NCBI GenBank assembly: GCA_002077045.2
Contig: KZ111141.1
Span: 1,635,093-1,699,092 of the forward strand
DNA from: Rachicladosporium sp. CCFEE 5018
Lineage: Eukaryota > Ascomycota > Dothideomycetes > Cladosporiales > Cladosporiaceae
Direction: 5' to 3'
DNA: 64,000 bases
The position numbers were made by a program, and so were the translations under genes. The notes under the pieces are model-generated. The model did not search any database. It was not told where the DNA came from and saw only the letters and a program-made list of their open reading frames with translations. Shown one piece after another: positions 20,999 to 32,192 of the stretch (positions are counted from its first letter, which is position 1; each line of letters begins with the position of its first letter).

Positions 20999-21748
20999 TC
21001 ATAGCTTATCAAGCAGCTTCCGCTTCCTTCGCTCCAGCAACTCAATCTCCACCTCCGCGCTCGTTGGCAGGTTCCACACTACTCCATCCCCAGCATCCCC
21101 AGGCAGCGGCTCCCACCCCTCGCCCATCGCTTCCTCATCCTGCACCATCAGCCCCTCGAATGCCTCCCTCTCTTTCTCCCTTTCATACGCCAGCAGGACT
21201 CCATCATCCTCCTCGAGCCCATACCCATAGTACCCAGCATCCACCCGCCTTCCCAGCTCCCTCCTCACATCCCCCTTGCTCTTCCCCTCCTCCCCCTCTC
21301 CAGCTTTCGGTCTCGTAGCAGCCTCAATCAACTCCTTCACCCCAGGCAACTCCCTCGCCCTTCCAAAATACCTATACCCCTTCCCACCGCCCTCAATAAC
21401 CCTCCCCTCATCATCCGTCACCCGTCCCCCACCTCGCATGTAATTCGGGCCGCCCAATTCCTTGATCCGAATCTCCCATTGCCACTTCTCCCTGAACAGC
21501 TTATTGAGTTCATCGTTGATATCGCGGATCTGGTAGTCTGATAGCGCCGGGTCCTGAATTTTGGAGACTTTGCGGGAGATTTCTTTGAGCACTGTGCCAC
21601 GCCAACGCTCGCAGATGGGGACGTTGGTGAGTGTTGAGATTGCTTTGGGGCGCCGGGTGCGGGTTGTGTCGATGAGGCCTAGGTCTTTTGCTTGCTCTTC
21701 GCGGAAGCGGAAGAGCATTGATTGCGCTTTCTCGGAGTTGCGGGCCAT
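20999..21748 (-). CDS. ISY1: ISY1 pre-mRNA splicing factor
   Basis: A single exon of 249 residues. The N-terminus is the family hallmark MARNSEKAQSMLFRFREEQ, followed by TRTRRPKAIS, CERWRGTVLKEISRKVSKIQDP, LSDYQIRDINDELNKL and LGGPNYMRGG. Isy1 is a component of the NineTeen/Prp19-associated complex, present in the catalytic spliceosome and influencing first-step fidelity. ATG 21748 is chosen because the family begins exactly there; the frame is open upstream but without conservation. The glycine-rich and acidic C-terminal half is usual. It converges on the ZGRF1-like gene with a gap of 102 bases. Confidence 0.95.
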   Translation of the reverse strand: MARNSEKAQSMLFRFREEQAKDLGLIDTTRTRRPKAISTLTNVPICERWRGTVLKEISRKVSKIQDPALSDYQIRDINDELNKLFREKWQWEIRIKELGGPNYMRGGGRVTDDEGRVIEGGGKGYRYFGRARELPGVKELIEAATRPKAGEGEEGKSKGDVRRELGRRVDAGYYGYGLEEDDGVLLAYEREKEREAFEGLMVQDEEAMGEGWEPLPGDAGDGVVWNLPTSAEVEIELLERRKRKLLDKL

Positions 21749-21991
21749 GATCGCGGTTGGAGAGGATGATTGAGTTTGGCGAATCGCAAAACGAGGCTGT
21801 CGATGTGAACGTCGACGTAACCAGTTCCGTCTATCATGGAAATTGTTTGAAGCTCTGCAATGACACGGCACGTGCGCGCTGTCACGTGGCAGCAGCAGGA
21901 AAGCCGTGTCTTGGCATGTGATAAGCTCCTTCCTCACTCAGCCCTCGTCTCAAACCTCACTTCTCTCTTCTCCCTTCTTCAGAGCAACAAA

Positions 21992-22222
21992 ATGTGGATC
22001 GACGTAGCACCAGATCTCGGTAGAACGTCGTATGTTCACTCGGACGGGACTCCACTGATTGCGCCTGTCGATGTCCGACTCCGAACACCAGCAACGGCAT
22101 TGACCGACCTGTCAGCGATAAGGAAGGCGGAGCATTCACTCTTTCGCCGGTGTTCTCACGACGTAGATAATGCAGGCCAAGACATGCGCGCATTGTTGCC
22201 CACGCCCTTTTGTACGGGCTAG
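21992..22222 (+). CDS. Hypothetical 76-residue ORF (weak)
   Basis: The ATG sits in a good fungal context (CAACAAAATG) after a CT-rich leader, which is why it is listed. The product of 76 residues (MWIDVAPDLGRTSYVHSDG...) has no recognised motif. It might be the first exon of a decayed gene, because nothing convincing follows downstream. Confidence 0.2.
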   Translation: MWIDVAPDLGRTSYVHSDGTPLIAPVDVRLRTPATALTDLSAIRKAEHSLFRRCSHDVDNAGQDMRALLPTPFCTG

Positions 22223-22270
22223 GAAGCAATCGTGCCGACGATCGCTATGGATTGGACTTTGTTTCTTATC

Positions 22271-22336
22271 AGACAGCATGTATCCAATCTTACCAGACAG
22301 CATGTATCCAATCTTACCAGACAGCATGTATCCAAC
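22271..22336. repeat. 24-base tandem repeat, about 2.7 copies
   Basis: The word AGACAGCATGTATCCAA starts at 22271, 22295 and 22319, a perfect period of 24. The copies are contiguous with no spacers. The period is a multiple of three, but no supported gene covers it. Confidence 0.9.
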
Positions 22337-22572
22337 GGTGGTACCCCTTCGGATGTTACCTCACAACGCTTGGCAGAGGAGCCATCGATATCGAAGGACA
22401 TAGCCTGACCCGGTGTGTCACTATCTTGTCAAGCATTACTACAGATTATGCCGTGAACCAAGGGATGCTTCGCGAGAGCGACGTGAGGGTGCGGATGGTA
22501 CAAAGGCTTGTGTGGTAGGTAGGTGCTGTATCTCAAGGTCTCTCGTGGGCAACGTTTGTACGGCTTCTCACT

Positions 22573-24690
22573 ATGCTGCTCAAGTCTATCACAGCTTTAG
22601 TCGCTTTTGCAAGTATTGCGAGAGCCACTGCTATTCGCCGTTCGGAGATAATAACGTTCCAAGATGGCATCGTTGCCGAGGCCGGTGGCATGCACAATGT
22701 CCATATTACTTACAATGCTCCTCTAGACGGCAAGTTGTCAATTCACTATGGGTCCTGCGACGCAGTCTCGGCGTCAGATTGCCGCCATCAACTCGGTCGT
22801 ACCCATGTTGGTGACCACCGTCTGGCCCGAAGACACGCCGCTCACCCTGCTCAGCGGCCAGGAAAGTTCGTATGGCTGCCGCCTGTCGATATCACCACGG
22901 ATGGATGCCTGCATGCCTTCTCCAGCGGAGTTCTAGTCGGTCGCTCCTCTCCGGTCACAGTCAAGCATCGCAAGGAGCGCCGCTGGACTGCCGCGGCAGA
23001 TATCATGGATGCTGAGGGTCCTTGGTTCGATGGTGTCGCCCATCTGCAGGAAAAGGAACCTGACCAGATCTTCGTCGCAGCAGCCAAGTCAAAGACTATT
23101 GGCATCCTAGGTGGCGGTATGTCCGGCTTGATGACCGCACACCTACTCGACTCGGTAGGATTCAATGACTGGAAGATCATTGAGGCCTCGGGCCGGATCG
23201 GTGGGCGAGTTCATACTAGCTATCTCAACGGCACCAAGCCGGAAGAGTATCAGTACCAGGAGATGGGCCCCATGCGCTTCCCCGGAAGCATCACGTACCC
23301 TGAGACAAATGACACCATACAGATCCTCGATCACCGAATGGTCTTTCAGCTCGCCGACGTCTTGAATGCTCAGAACGGGCCGGAATATGCGGTCAAGTTC
23401 AGCAAATGGATCCAAGCCTCCGCCAATGCACCGTCCTCGACATCCACTCGCCGTCCAGATGGGACACTTCCGGGCTCAGCAGAGGTCAAGGCCGATCCGT
23501 CATATCGATCCAACGCCACCCTGGCCTACGTGAACGCTACAGAAGTCGCTGCAGCCTCGGGCGCCTATGACACCTGGACCGATCTCGACGAGACGAAAAT
23601 TGCGGAGATTGCGACGAATGTCTACCAAGCTCACAAAGCAGCAGTTGAAGATGGATACTTCGACTTCTCGGAAGCTGGCTACCTGCGCTAAACGCTTGGC
23701 TACAGTAAGAACACTACCGATCTCGTTGATGATATCACGGACAACAGCCCAAACTGGCTCTACGACAGCGTCTACTTCAGCGCTACAGACTGGCGTACTA
23801 TCGACAAAGGCCTATTCCAGCTCCCGAGAGCTTTCGGGCCACAGGTGCTTCATCGTACGATGTTCCACACATCCGTGCAGGGCATGAAGTACAATGGCAC
23901 CACCGAAAAGGTAACTGTCCAATACCGCAACAAGAACCTCTTCGACGTCGCCCCCGAAACAATGTCCTTTGACTACGCCATTGTAGCCGTGCCATTCTCC
24001 AAAGTCCGCCTCTGGAACCCAATGCCGGCCTACACCTCCCTCCTCACCCGCGCAATCTCTCGCCTGAACTACGATCCCTCCTGCAAAGCAGCACTCCACT
24101 ACAAATCCCGCTTCTGGGAGCACCTCGAGTACCCATCATAGGTGGCTGCGTTAGCTGCAACATCCCTGGCATCGGCTCTGTCTGCTACCCAGCTTACACG
24201 CTGAACGCTACTGGACCGGGCGTGATTCTTGCGTCCTACGCCTCAGGCACGCCAGCACGTTCCCTTGGCGCGCTGGCGGAGGAGGAGCATGTGGCGCTCG
24301 TACAGCGGGCGATGATTGAGATTCACCGGGATATCGCGAGGGAGCAGTACACGGGCGCTTATGATCGGATTTGCTGGGAGAACAATGAGTTCCAAGCTGG
24401 AGCTTGGTGCGGGCCGGAGGTTGGACAGCAGGATCTGTATCTACCGGCCTACTTCCAGACGGAGCAACATACGGTATTTGTGGGGGAGCATACTAGCTAT
24501 ACGCATGCTTGGATTTGGTTAGTCCTGCTTGGGCCATCGAGTAGCGGCACACGCTGACTGACACTGTTTCCCTAGGTCAGCTCCCGAGTCCGCAGTCAGA
24601 GGCACAGCTCAGCTGTTGCTCGACATGGGACTTGTAGAGGAGGCGAAGGAGATCACGGAGTTCTGGATGGCGTGGTGGATTACGATGTAA
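22573..24690 (+). pseudogene. Broken L-amino-acid oxidase (flavin amine oxidase) gene
   Basis: The ATG at 22573 starts a secretory leader (MLLKSITALVAFASIARATA), then the fungal LAAO N-terminal domain (QRPGKFVWLPP, DGCLHAFSSG), the FAD-binding signature IGILGGGMSGLMTAHLL with IIEASGRIGGRVHT, and YQEMGPMRFP. The frame meets TAA at 23689-23691 (after AGYLR) and continues unchanged with TLGYSKNTTDLVDDI, WLYDSVYFSATDW and FDYAIVAVPFSKVR. A one-base loss near 24130-24138 (after EHLEYP) shifts frame; the next frame gives GPGVILASYASGT and AYFQTEQHTVFVGEHTSYTHAW, and a final intron (GTTAGT...CCTAG) leads to SAPESAVRGTAQLLLDMGL and the stop at 24690. An intact enzyme would oxidise L-amino acids to keto acids, ammonia and peroxide. 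Two lesions suggest a pseudogene; two sequencing errors are the alternative. Confidence 0.82.
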
Positions 24691-24795
24691 GGCTGACACG
24701 GAGTGACGAGCAGGAGCCTCTTCATCACTGTGAGAAGGCTGAGTGACCGTATGTTAAAGAGGGAAGGGAAACAGATTGGCAGGAGAAGCTCGCAC

Positions 24796-25755
24796 TCATA
24801 TGAAGGGTATGCCGGTCGGCACCCTCGCTCTATATGATTCGTACTCTGTGCCGTAGAACTCGACTAGCTTCTTCTCTTCCCCTACACTTAACGTCAGCAC
24901 GGGTCACTTGAGCTGAGTATGCCCTTCGCACTTACCTCGTATGCGATCACTGAAGAACTTCCACAACACAAGTGCGTATGCTACCAGGCATAGCTTGTTT
25001 CCTACCAGTAATTGCGTCCCCAATGCCCACCAGAAGAATCCGAAGTACGACGGATGTCGACTGACACCGTAGATCCCTTCGGTCACAAGCTGATGGCCCT
25101 CTTTTCGCGCTTGCTGTGGGATGTGGTTGAAGTTCGTCCCAGCACTTGCCATAGCTGTGCTTCGAACGGTCTGGCCCACGATCACCACTAGCAGCCCGAT
25201 CACCGCCACGAAGGGCCCAGATAGCCAGGCTTGCCATTTTGGGAAGATCAGATGCGAGAGCAAGATCTCCAATGCAGCACATGTATGAGCTACGTTATAC
25301 GCCGTGCCGTTGCTGTAGATCAGATAGCTGCTGGCCTGTGCTGCGGGCGTGTTGAAGCGTGCTGTGGTCCAGAACTCGAGGAAGTGGAACAGGGAGAGGG
25401 AGCCGAGGAAGGCGAAGAAGCGCCACAAACCGTTCCCAGAGTATACGAGTTGCGGTGCGATGATGATGGAGGCTGCAAGCGCGGAGCCAGTCCAAAAGCC
25501 TTGAAGACTGATCAACGACAGGGAGAGTTGGCCGGATGGTAGAAGCTCGGGATCAAAAGGCGTCTTTGAGGCATTGGTGTGAGTGACGGGTGTGATGTCG
25601 CCCTTATCGAAGGCGTAGGAGACTGCATCGTCTTCATTGGCAACCCTCGCATTTCGTGCTGCTGTGGCGTTGCTGATCGCTTCGCGGCTATTCGCTTTGG
25701 CCGCGGTTGTGTCTGACGGCCGCGAGGCGGACGATGAGCTTGACGGACGCGCCAT
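24796..25755 (-). CDS. STE14: STE14 isoprenylcysteine carboxyl methyltransferase
   Basis: Two exons (25755-24936 and 24881-24796) with a 54-base GTAAGT...GTGTAG intron, 301 residues. It methylates the C-terminal prenylcysteine of CaaX proteins such as Ras and a-type pheromone in the ER membrane, using S-adenosylmethionine. The ICMT signature is clear: QTVRSTAMASAGTNFNH, then GHQLVTEGIYGVSRHPSYFGFFWWALGTQLL; the small second exon gives the conserved C-terminus EEKKLVEFYGTEYESYRARVPTGIPFI in two parts. Several hydrophobic helices precede. The first 70 residues are Ser/Ala-rich and longer than in yeast. It is divergent from 26107. Confidence 0.94.
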
Positions 25756-26106
25756 GATCGTGACTACAGCAGTGCTTATCGAACGCCCATGGACACGCGA
25801 CGACTGACGCTACATGACAACATATGGAATGTTAACACTGGGCACGTGAAACATACAATGAACGCATGCGTCTGAGCGGGAACAATCTTAAGCTTTCGAG
25901 ATGTTTCGGCAGTGACAACCGAGCACGGACCGAGATCCGCTGTTGCGTCACCTTCCTTGACGACCTGCAGAGGAGACTTGCATGTGCTTGACCACCGCCA
26001 ATATGGTACGGTGGAAGAGGTTACATCGCCCCTACAAGCTTGAGCAGTTCTTGAGTGTCAGCTGCTTCAAGCCAACAACTGAGATGGTCCAGCCAACTGC
26101 GCGACC
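25756..26106. promoter_or_regulatory. Shared intergenic promoter region
   Basis: 351 bases between two divergent genes (STE14 and the NFKBIL1-like gene). It must hold both promoters; no specific element was identified with confidence. Confidence 0.4.
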
Positions 26107-27264
26107 ATGCCGTCAATTGCGGACACGAAGCGCCAAGTGAAGGACACGCTCAACGCGGAGCCAGACCACGATGCCATACTGGACAGTCTACAAGACGAGA
26201 TCGACCGGCACAATGAAGCTGCTGCACGTGACAAGCAAGACCGCTCGATGCGAAAGCGTAGACATGGCGTCGACGAGTCTGAGCGACAAGAGCGGAAGGA
26301 GCGCCACTTGCGCTTTCGCTTCAAGTCTGGGGTAAAGGAGCCTAGGCGCGAGAAGCGGCGTAGGCACACAGAGCGCCGTGCATCTGACTCTGTGGAAGAT
26401 GTGACGGCCGCACATCCGTTTCCACGCGAGCCAGCGGACCCTGATGTCAAGCTCTCCTCAAATACAGCCGCCTTCCAGACCTCTCTATTCGATGCTCTAG
26501 CCGATGACGAAGCAGCGCAATACTGGGAGTCGGTATACTCTCAGCCGATCCATGTCTACAGTCGACCGACATTGCAGACTCCGACAGGTGAGTTGGAGAG
26601 CATGGACGACGAGAGCTATGCGGCGTATGTGCAACGGAAGATGTGGGAGAAAGCGCATCCAGAGGTGGTGATCGAGCGAGATAAGCGAGCGAAGAAGCTG
26701 CAGGAGGAGGCAGAGGAGAAAAAGAGGAGGAAGAAAGAGTTCGCAAGGGACAGAGAGCGGGAGGCTTGGCGCAGACATGGTGCCGCGAGGGATGATAGTG
26801 GAAGCAAGCCAGCTAATGGCTACGAGTACACATTCGACTTCGCAGATGGCCAAAACAGCGCTGCAGATTCGAAGAAGGACAAGGCTAAGTGCGAAGATTA
26901 TATCGAGGCCTGGAAGGTATACCTCGATGCTTGGGATCAGCTGCGGGGCCGACTGGATCGTCTATCCGCAGAGGGAGCAGACTCGAAGCCCCATCGAAAG
27001 GCATCCGCGCTCATACCATGGCCTACGCTCCTGCACAAGCCAGCCATCAAGTCGAATATCGAAGCCTTCATGCGGTATATGCCAGTATCCGCGGATGGCA
27101 AGACGAAGATGCAGCTCCTGAAGGTTGAGCGAGTACGCTGGCATCCTGATAAGGTGCAGCAGCGCTTCGCCGGAGCCGTAGACGAAGGCACGATGAAAGT
27201 TGTCACTGGCATATTCCAGATCATCGACGCGATGGTCGAGGAGGAGAGAAAGCTCAACATGTAG
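26107..27264 (+). CDS. NFKBIL1-like protein with J-like C-terminal domain
   Basis: A single exon of 385 residues. The N-terminal two-thirds is highly charged and predicted helical/coiled coil (RKERHLRFRFKSG; ERDKRAKKLQEEAEEKKRRKKEFARDRERE). The C-terminal part contains CEDYIEAWKVYLDAWDQL, IPWPTL and the conserved block LLKVERVRWHPDKVQQRFAG ending in IFQIIDAMVEEERKL. The HPDK tetrapeptide recalls DnaJ, but the surrounding pattern is that of NF-kappa-B-inhibitor-like protein 1; ankyrin repeats of the animal protein are absent. In animals the protein is linked to mRNA processing; the fungal role is unknown. Confidence 0.78.
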   Translation: MPSIADTKRQVKDTLNAEPDHDAILDSLQDEIDRHNEAAARDKQDRSMRKRRHGVDESERQERKERHLRFRFKSGVKEPRREKRRRHTERRASDSVEDVTAAHPFPREPADPDVKLSSNTAAFQTSLFDALADDEAAQYWESVYSQPIHVYSRPTLQTPTGELESMDDESYAAYVQRKMWEKAHPEVVIERDKRAKKLQEEAEEKKRRKKEFARDREREAWRRHGAARDDSGSKPANGYEYTFDFADGQNSAADSKKDKAKCEDYIEAWKVYLDAWDQLRGRLDRLSAEGADSKPHRKASALIPWPTLLHKPAIKSNIEAFMRYMPVSADGKTKMQLLKVERVRWHPDKVQQRFAGAVDEGTMKVVTGIFQIIDAMVEEERKLNM

Positions 27265-27278
27265 ATGAGTGTACAGTG

Positions 27279-28521
27279 TTAGTCTATCTTCTTGGGAGGC
27301 AGTCTCGCAACAACGACGTCTACCATCTTCTGCAGTCCACTTACTCTTTCCACTCTGCTCTTGCATAGAAACAGCTTGACGACCGGCCATGCGTGGATCC
27401 ACCCCTTCTCTTCGTAAGACTCGACTTTACCCCCACTTTTGTTGAGTAATGCTACGAGATCTCTCGCTTCTGGCGCAAAGACTTCTTCCGCACCGTAGAT
27501 GAAGTACCAGCCTTGCGTTGGAGATGCCCTTCGCCACCAAGATAAGTCCTGACATTTACCAGGCGAGACCATTGCATCGTCGGCAGAGGCATTCGTGCCG
27601 ATATATTGCTGGCCGTAGAGGCGCAAGCTATCCGCGTCCAGATAGTCTGAGGGCGTGTTGCGGTTCTTGGATGAAATGATCGCAGTCCACGGCGATATCG
27701 GGATTGCAAGACCTGGCATCTTGTTGCGAAGCGAAGTATAGTTCGATAGACAAAGCAGTAGTGACAGGATCAATGTTGCGCCTGCTGAGTCGCCCGCAAG
27801 AACGATGCGCTCGGGTGAAGGCGCAAGGGTGAGCAGCCATTTATAGCCAGCCAATGCTTCCTGAACTTGCGTCGGATAAGTAGCCTCAGGTACAAGCGTG
27901 TACTCCAGCGCGAAAAGCGCCGGGTTCTCGTAACCTGCTGCCTTTAGTAGATCCAGCCAAGCCATGCAGAACTCCATGTAGAAGTAAGCACTTCCCATAC
28001 TGAACCCGCCGCCATGACAGTAGTAGACCACAATATCGGGGCGTGCAGTCTCGTCGTGGATCATGTAGATTCCCGTGAAGCCTTCCCGGTGGATCTCGTG
28101 CCAGTGCGTTGGACATCGTAGGTCGCCATTGCGGAGGAGACGGAAGTAGAAGAAGGGAAGGGCGACGGGTTTCGAGAAGAAGACTTTGCCTATCGAGGCG
28201 GGAATGCGGGCGAAGGCGTAGCGGACGCAGCGGACTACGAGGTCCTGGAAGAGGGTTGCTTGGCGGACGAAGGGGCTCTTTTGGTCATGGCGGGTGAAGT
28301 AGCGTTCACGCACGAGTTGGTAGGGCAGTCGGAGGACTGGTGAGTGTCAATGATGGATTGGATGAGTGATATTTCTGGTAGTTCATCAACCTACGTAGGA
28401 ATGGCAGTGCGGTGAGACCACACTTGATGGTCTCGAACAATCCGACTCTGAGTGGCAACTGGGGAACGAGACACAAGAGAAAGACGATGCAGTCTGACCA
28501 TGCTATTTGATCGAGAATCAT
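27279..28521 (-). CDS. Alpha/beta hydrolase (HSL-type esterase)
   Basis: Two exons, 28521-28395 and 28336-27279, with a 58-base GTAGGT...ACCAG intron; phases fit and yield 394 residues. The hormone-sensitive-lipase family oxyanion motif HGGGF is at residues 150-154 and the nucleophile GDSAG at 224-228; the acid is likely in YGAEEVFAPE and the base in WIHAWPV near the C-terminus. The N-terminus (MILDQIAWSDCIVFLLCLVP) is hydrophobic and probably a membrane anchor, suggesting ER or lipid-droplet association. The substrate is unknown; esters or deacetylation are possible. The frame end lies only 14 bases from the convergent NFKBIL1-like gene, so the transcripts very likely overlap. Confidence 0.88.
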
Positions 28522-29113
28522 GGTCCCCCGTGGGAGCAAGATCAATTTTTCGATAATAAAAGCTTGGTGGTGGTGTATGAAATGATAATCACCGCCTCTA
28601 ATCAGTGGACTTCTGCCATTGAGAGCGTTTTGCGCTCAAAAGCCGATGTGTAGCGCACTGTAGCGGTTCCGGCGCAGCTGCTTAGGGCGTCCGATCCGAG
28701 AGACTATCGTAGACAGCGATCCTCCTTACGCAGTAACGGTACTTACAGTGGCTACTGTAGAGTAGGTCACCTGGGTCAGGCAATACTGTAGAGTTGGCAT
28801 TCGCCGCTGGGCCCCGAGATAAGGTAGGGTTCGTGCCGCGCCCGCCGCTAAGATGTCGGTACTTTCCTCCGAGCTCCGTCGCCCATTTCCATTCAGTTTG
28901 CCGACACGCGACAACGACTTCGCCGCTACAGTACCTACATGGACTCAACCTACCCTTTACCTTTCCTCTCTTCCATCCTTGCCGAAACCAGGCCCTGCGG
29001 TATCACCATTTCCTGATGGACCGACACATTTGAGAATAGCCTTACATCCCAGCGATTGTAGAGAAACTGCTTTACCTCACTTCAATTCATCTCCGCCTGC
29101 ACCTCGCGCGATT
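28522..29113. other. Intergenic, divergent promoter region
   Basis: This separates two divergent genes. CT-rich tracts at about 28960-28985 and 29070-29110 look like the leader of the RING gene. No other gene seen. Confidence 0.5.
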
Positions 29114-32100
29114 ATGGCCACCTTGACGGAGGAAGAGACAGCTTTCGCCAAGTGAGTCGCGACATCGGGAGTACTATAGAGGTCTGACGCAGCTACTGAC
29201 AAGTGATGCAGAGAGCTGAAGCCCCAAGAGATTCCCGCGAAACTACGATGCGGCATGTGTGATACGCTCGCGGTGAACGCAGTGAAACTGCCATGCTGCG
29301 AGACATCGATATGTGCCAACTGTGAGCAACACCAGCCTTCCATCCGCAAGTCCAAGATGCTGACATCCCGTAGGTCAAGCAAAGCTTACGGAGCAATGCC
29401 CCATATGCGAGCACAGCCCGGTGTCTGCGGATGCCTGCACTCCTATGAGGAGTCTGCGAATGACTATCAAAGCTCATCTCAAAACGGAGATGAAGAGGCG
29501 TGCGGCGGCGGCCGCAGCTGCAGCGCCGCCGCCTCCGAAGGAGCCTACACCAGAAGCTGCACCCGTCCTCGAAGAGCAAGCTCTACCGACGCCGCCAGAA
29601 ACATCGATTGAGATCATGAACGAAAACCCTATCGCGGAGAACGATGATGAGGGTATGCCGGCAATTGCGGCATCAGTCGTCGAGGGAACGGAAGATGCGG
29701 CTATGGTAGACCCAAATACACTCGTAAGCGTGACCGCACACCCTACTTGTATCCACCCTTGACTGACCAATCCCTCCCAGAATGATGGCGATCACATCAA
29801 CGACAAAGAGGCCGACGACGAGGAGATCGAAGATGACATGGCAGACGACAAGAGCGACATCGAGATCATCACGGAGCGCCCGCAATACGAGATGCAGGCG
29901 AAGAGCCAGGTCGAGGAGAGGCAGGAGGACGCACAAAAGCAGGAGGACCAGACTACGACGCTCCCCAACGGCAATGCTCAAGGCAACTTCAACAACTTCA
30001 ACCAAGCCCAACAAGGCTTTGGCGGCATGGACTTCAACACCATGGGCGGCTACAACCCGATGATGGCAATGCAAGGCATGGGTATGCCCAACTTTGGCAT
30101 GGGCGGTATGCCAAACATGATGGGTAAGCATAATAAGAAACGAAATCGCCAGCACCACCCAGTAACCCCCTTCCCAGGCATGCCAGGCATGAACATGATG
30201 GACCCGACTATGATGATGAACCAGATGGCTCAATTCGGAGGTATGGGTGACATGAGCAACATGATGGCATCAATGATGGGAGGTGCTTATGGAGGGATGC
30301 CTAACCAAATGGGTGGCCCGAATGGGTTCGGCAATGCCGCTGGTGGATATAACCGATTCGGGATGAACTACAACCAACAGCAGCAGCAGATGCCTTTCAA
30401 TAATGCCCGTGGCTTTAATCGTCCGTATGGCCGTGGCTTCCGTGGTCGTGGTGGGTATGGCTTCGATGGTGGTCGAGGCGGGCGTGGCGGTGGCAATGCT
30501 TTCAATCAGTTTGGACCCGGCCAGAATCGGTTCCAACAGCAGCAGCAGCAGAACGGCTTCCAGCAAACGGGCCCGCAGAATGAGTTTCACAACGGGTCGC
30601 AGCAGCAGGATGTGCCTACCCAATCTATCGAAGACGGATCCGCTGAGCCTGGTGCACGACGTGGCTCTCCGGTCTATGAGTCCATGAAGTCCGCCGATGA
30701 GGCCACTGTCGACAATGTTGTGCCACCACGCAGACCGAGCGACATGGATGATACTGACAGGGCAGGTGACGACATTACTAACGCAGTGAACGGTAATGAC
30801 GAGACAACAACAGGCGATCGTGATGCAGATGTAGCCGAGCCAAATGCAGAGCAGGACGGACATGGTGAGTCCACTCCTGTCACGATGCACAGCAATCCAC
30901 ACTCGGGAAACGATCACACTTCGACGCTCGAGCATGTCGCTGACACCGCCCAAGATATCTCCGTAGACCCGTCGCACGACGACGGAGTCACTCAAGAGCC
31001 TGTCACCAAGCTCGAGCCAACCCAGAATGACCAGCAGCAGCCAAATGGCACACATGAACTGCACGCCATCCCGAGCTTCGACAGCCATCAGCAACAGAAC
31101 CGCCTCAAGCAGCCACCACCGGTACGAGCGATCACTCCACCCATCAACGCGCCGACGGGTCCCAAAGCCATGCGTCAAGGTCTGCCCAATAATGGTCGCT
31201 TCTCACGCCCGCAGCCCAGTCAGCCACCTGTGCAGCCGAGTGGGCGCGACAGTCAAGTCCCTACCGGACCGAGCGCTGTGCGTGGCAGAAGTGCGGAAAA
31301 TGGCGGTCACAAAGATGATCGCGGCAGACACGACTCACGCTCACGATCACGGTCAAAGCACAAGAGCAGGAGACATAGATACGAGGAGGACGATTATGAG
31401 TCAGATGCCACATACGAGCGTCGCAAGGAGCGTGAGCGCAGGAAGCGCAAGGAGAGGGACCGTGAGGAGCGTGACGGCGGACAGAGTAACGGCAAAGCAC
31501 GCTCGAGATCTGCGTCACCTGTAGATAAGTCCTCATCGCGCCGTCACCGTCACCGCGAGGATGAGAAGCGTTCCCGCCGCGAGCGTAGCCGCGACAAGCG
31601 CAAGTCCAACTACCGCGATGAAGAGGAAGACGATAGCAGCAGTCGTCGAAAGTCCAAGAGCCATCGCTCCCGTGACGATGGCGATGAGCACGCCCGCGAT
31701 AAAGACATGAATACGCGCCATAGCTCCCGCCGCGAAGACGACGATCGCAAAGACAAAGATCGCTCATCAAAGCACTCCCGCCACCCCAGTCGCGAGCGCG
31801 ACCGTGATCGCTCATCTCGTCCTTCGGTCTCCGAGCAGCCGTCCAGCGACGACATCGGCTTCAAGATCAAGGGCTCGCATTCGAACAAGATCAACCCTCG
31901 TGGCATGCCGCCTCCATCACGTAGTGGGCGCCATCACAGCACGTCCGAGAAGCCTACCGCTAAGGCCGCTACGTCTTCGGATCCTTATGCCGAGGAGCGC
32001 GAGCGTCACAAGGCGGAGCGTGCGCTCAAGGAGCAGCAGCGGCGTCAGAGCACTAGTTTGGGTAAGCGGGAGAGGGAGGAAGAGGGTGGTGGAGGTGGGA

Positions 32101-32192
32101 AGAAGAAGGGGAGGACTATCAAGGCGAGGTATGAGGATGAGATTGCTGTTGGGGATGGCGAGAGGGAGAGGGAGGCAGGACGGTGGAGTTAG
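29114..32192 (+). CDS. RING-type zinc-finger protein with RS-like tail
   Basis: Five exons (29114-29151, 29212-29321, 29374-29723, 29781-30123, 30178-32192), 951 residues. The first three build a cysteine-rich RING/U-box-like module near residues 25-75: RCGMCDTLAVNAVKLPCCETSICANC then QAKLTEQCPICEHSP. The middle is Met/Gly/Asn/Gln-rich (GMGMPNFGMGGMPNMMG), with an RGG-like patch (GRGFRGRGGYGFDGGRGGRGG in two parts). The C-terminal third is an Arg/Ser/Asp-rich SR-like region ending with GFKIKGSHSNKINPRG. This recalls RBBP6/Mpe1-type 3'-end processing ligases, but the N-terminal DWNN domain is absent, so that link is tentative. The 54-base intron at 30124-30177 is in frame and lacks stops, so retention would add 18 residues. 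Confidence 0.8.

Larger units (their letters stand above)
21749..22572. other. Intergenic with short leader-like ORF and tandem repeat
   Basis: This lies between ISY1 and the oxidase pseudogene. It contains a pyrimidine-rich stretch (about 21950-21985) followed by CAAAATG at 21992, which looks like a fungal leader and start, and a 24-base tandem repeat at 22271-22336. No recognised gene is present. Confidence 0.5.

Noticed and set aside
22271..22336. Repeat as a CRISPR-like array
   Set aside because: The copies are directly adjacent without spacers and the genome is a fungus.
30270..31178. A 302-codon minus-strand frame antisense to the RING/SR-like gene
   Set aside because: It mirrors the low-complexity Met/Asn/Gln-rich coding strand and has no domain; a shadow frame.
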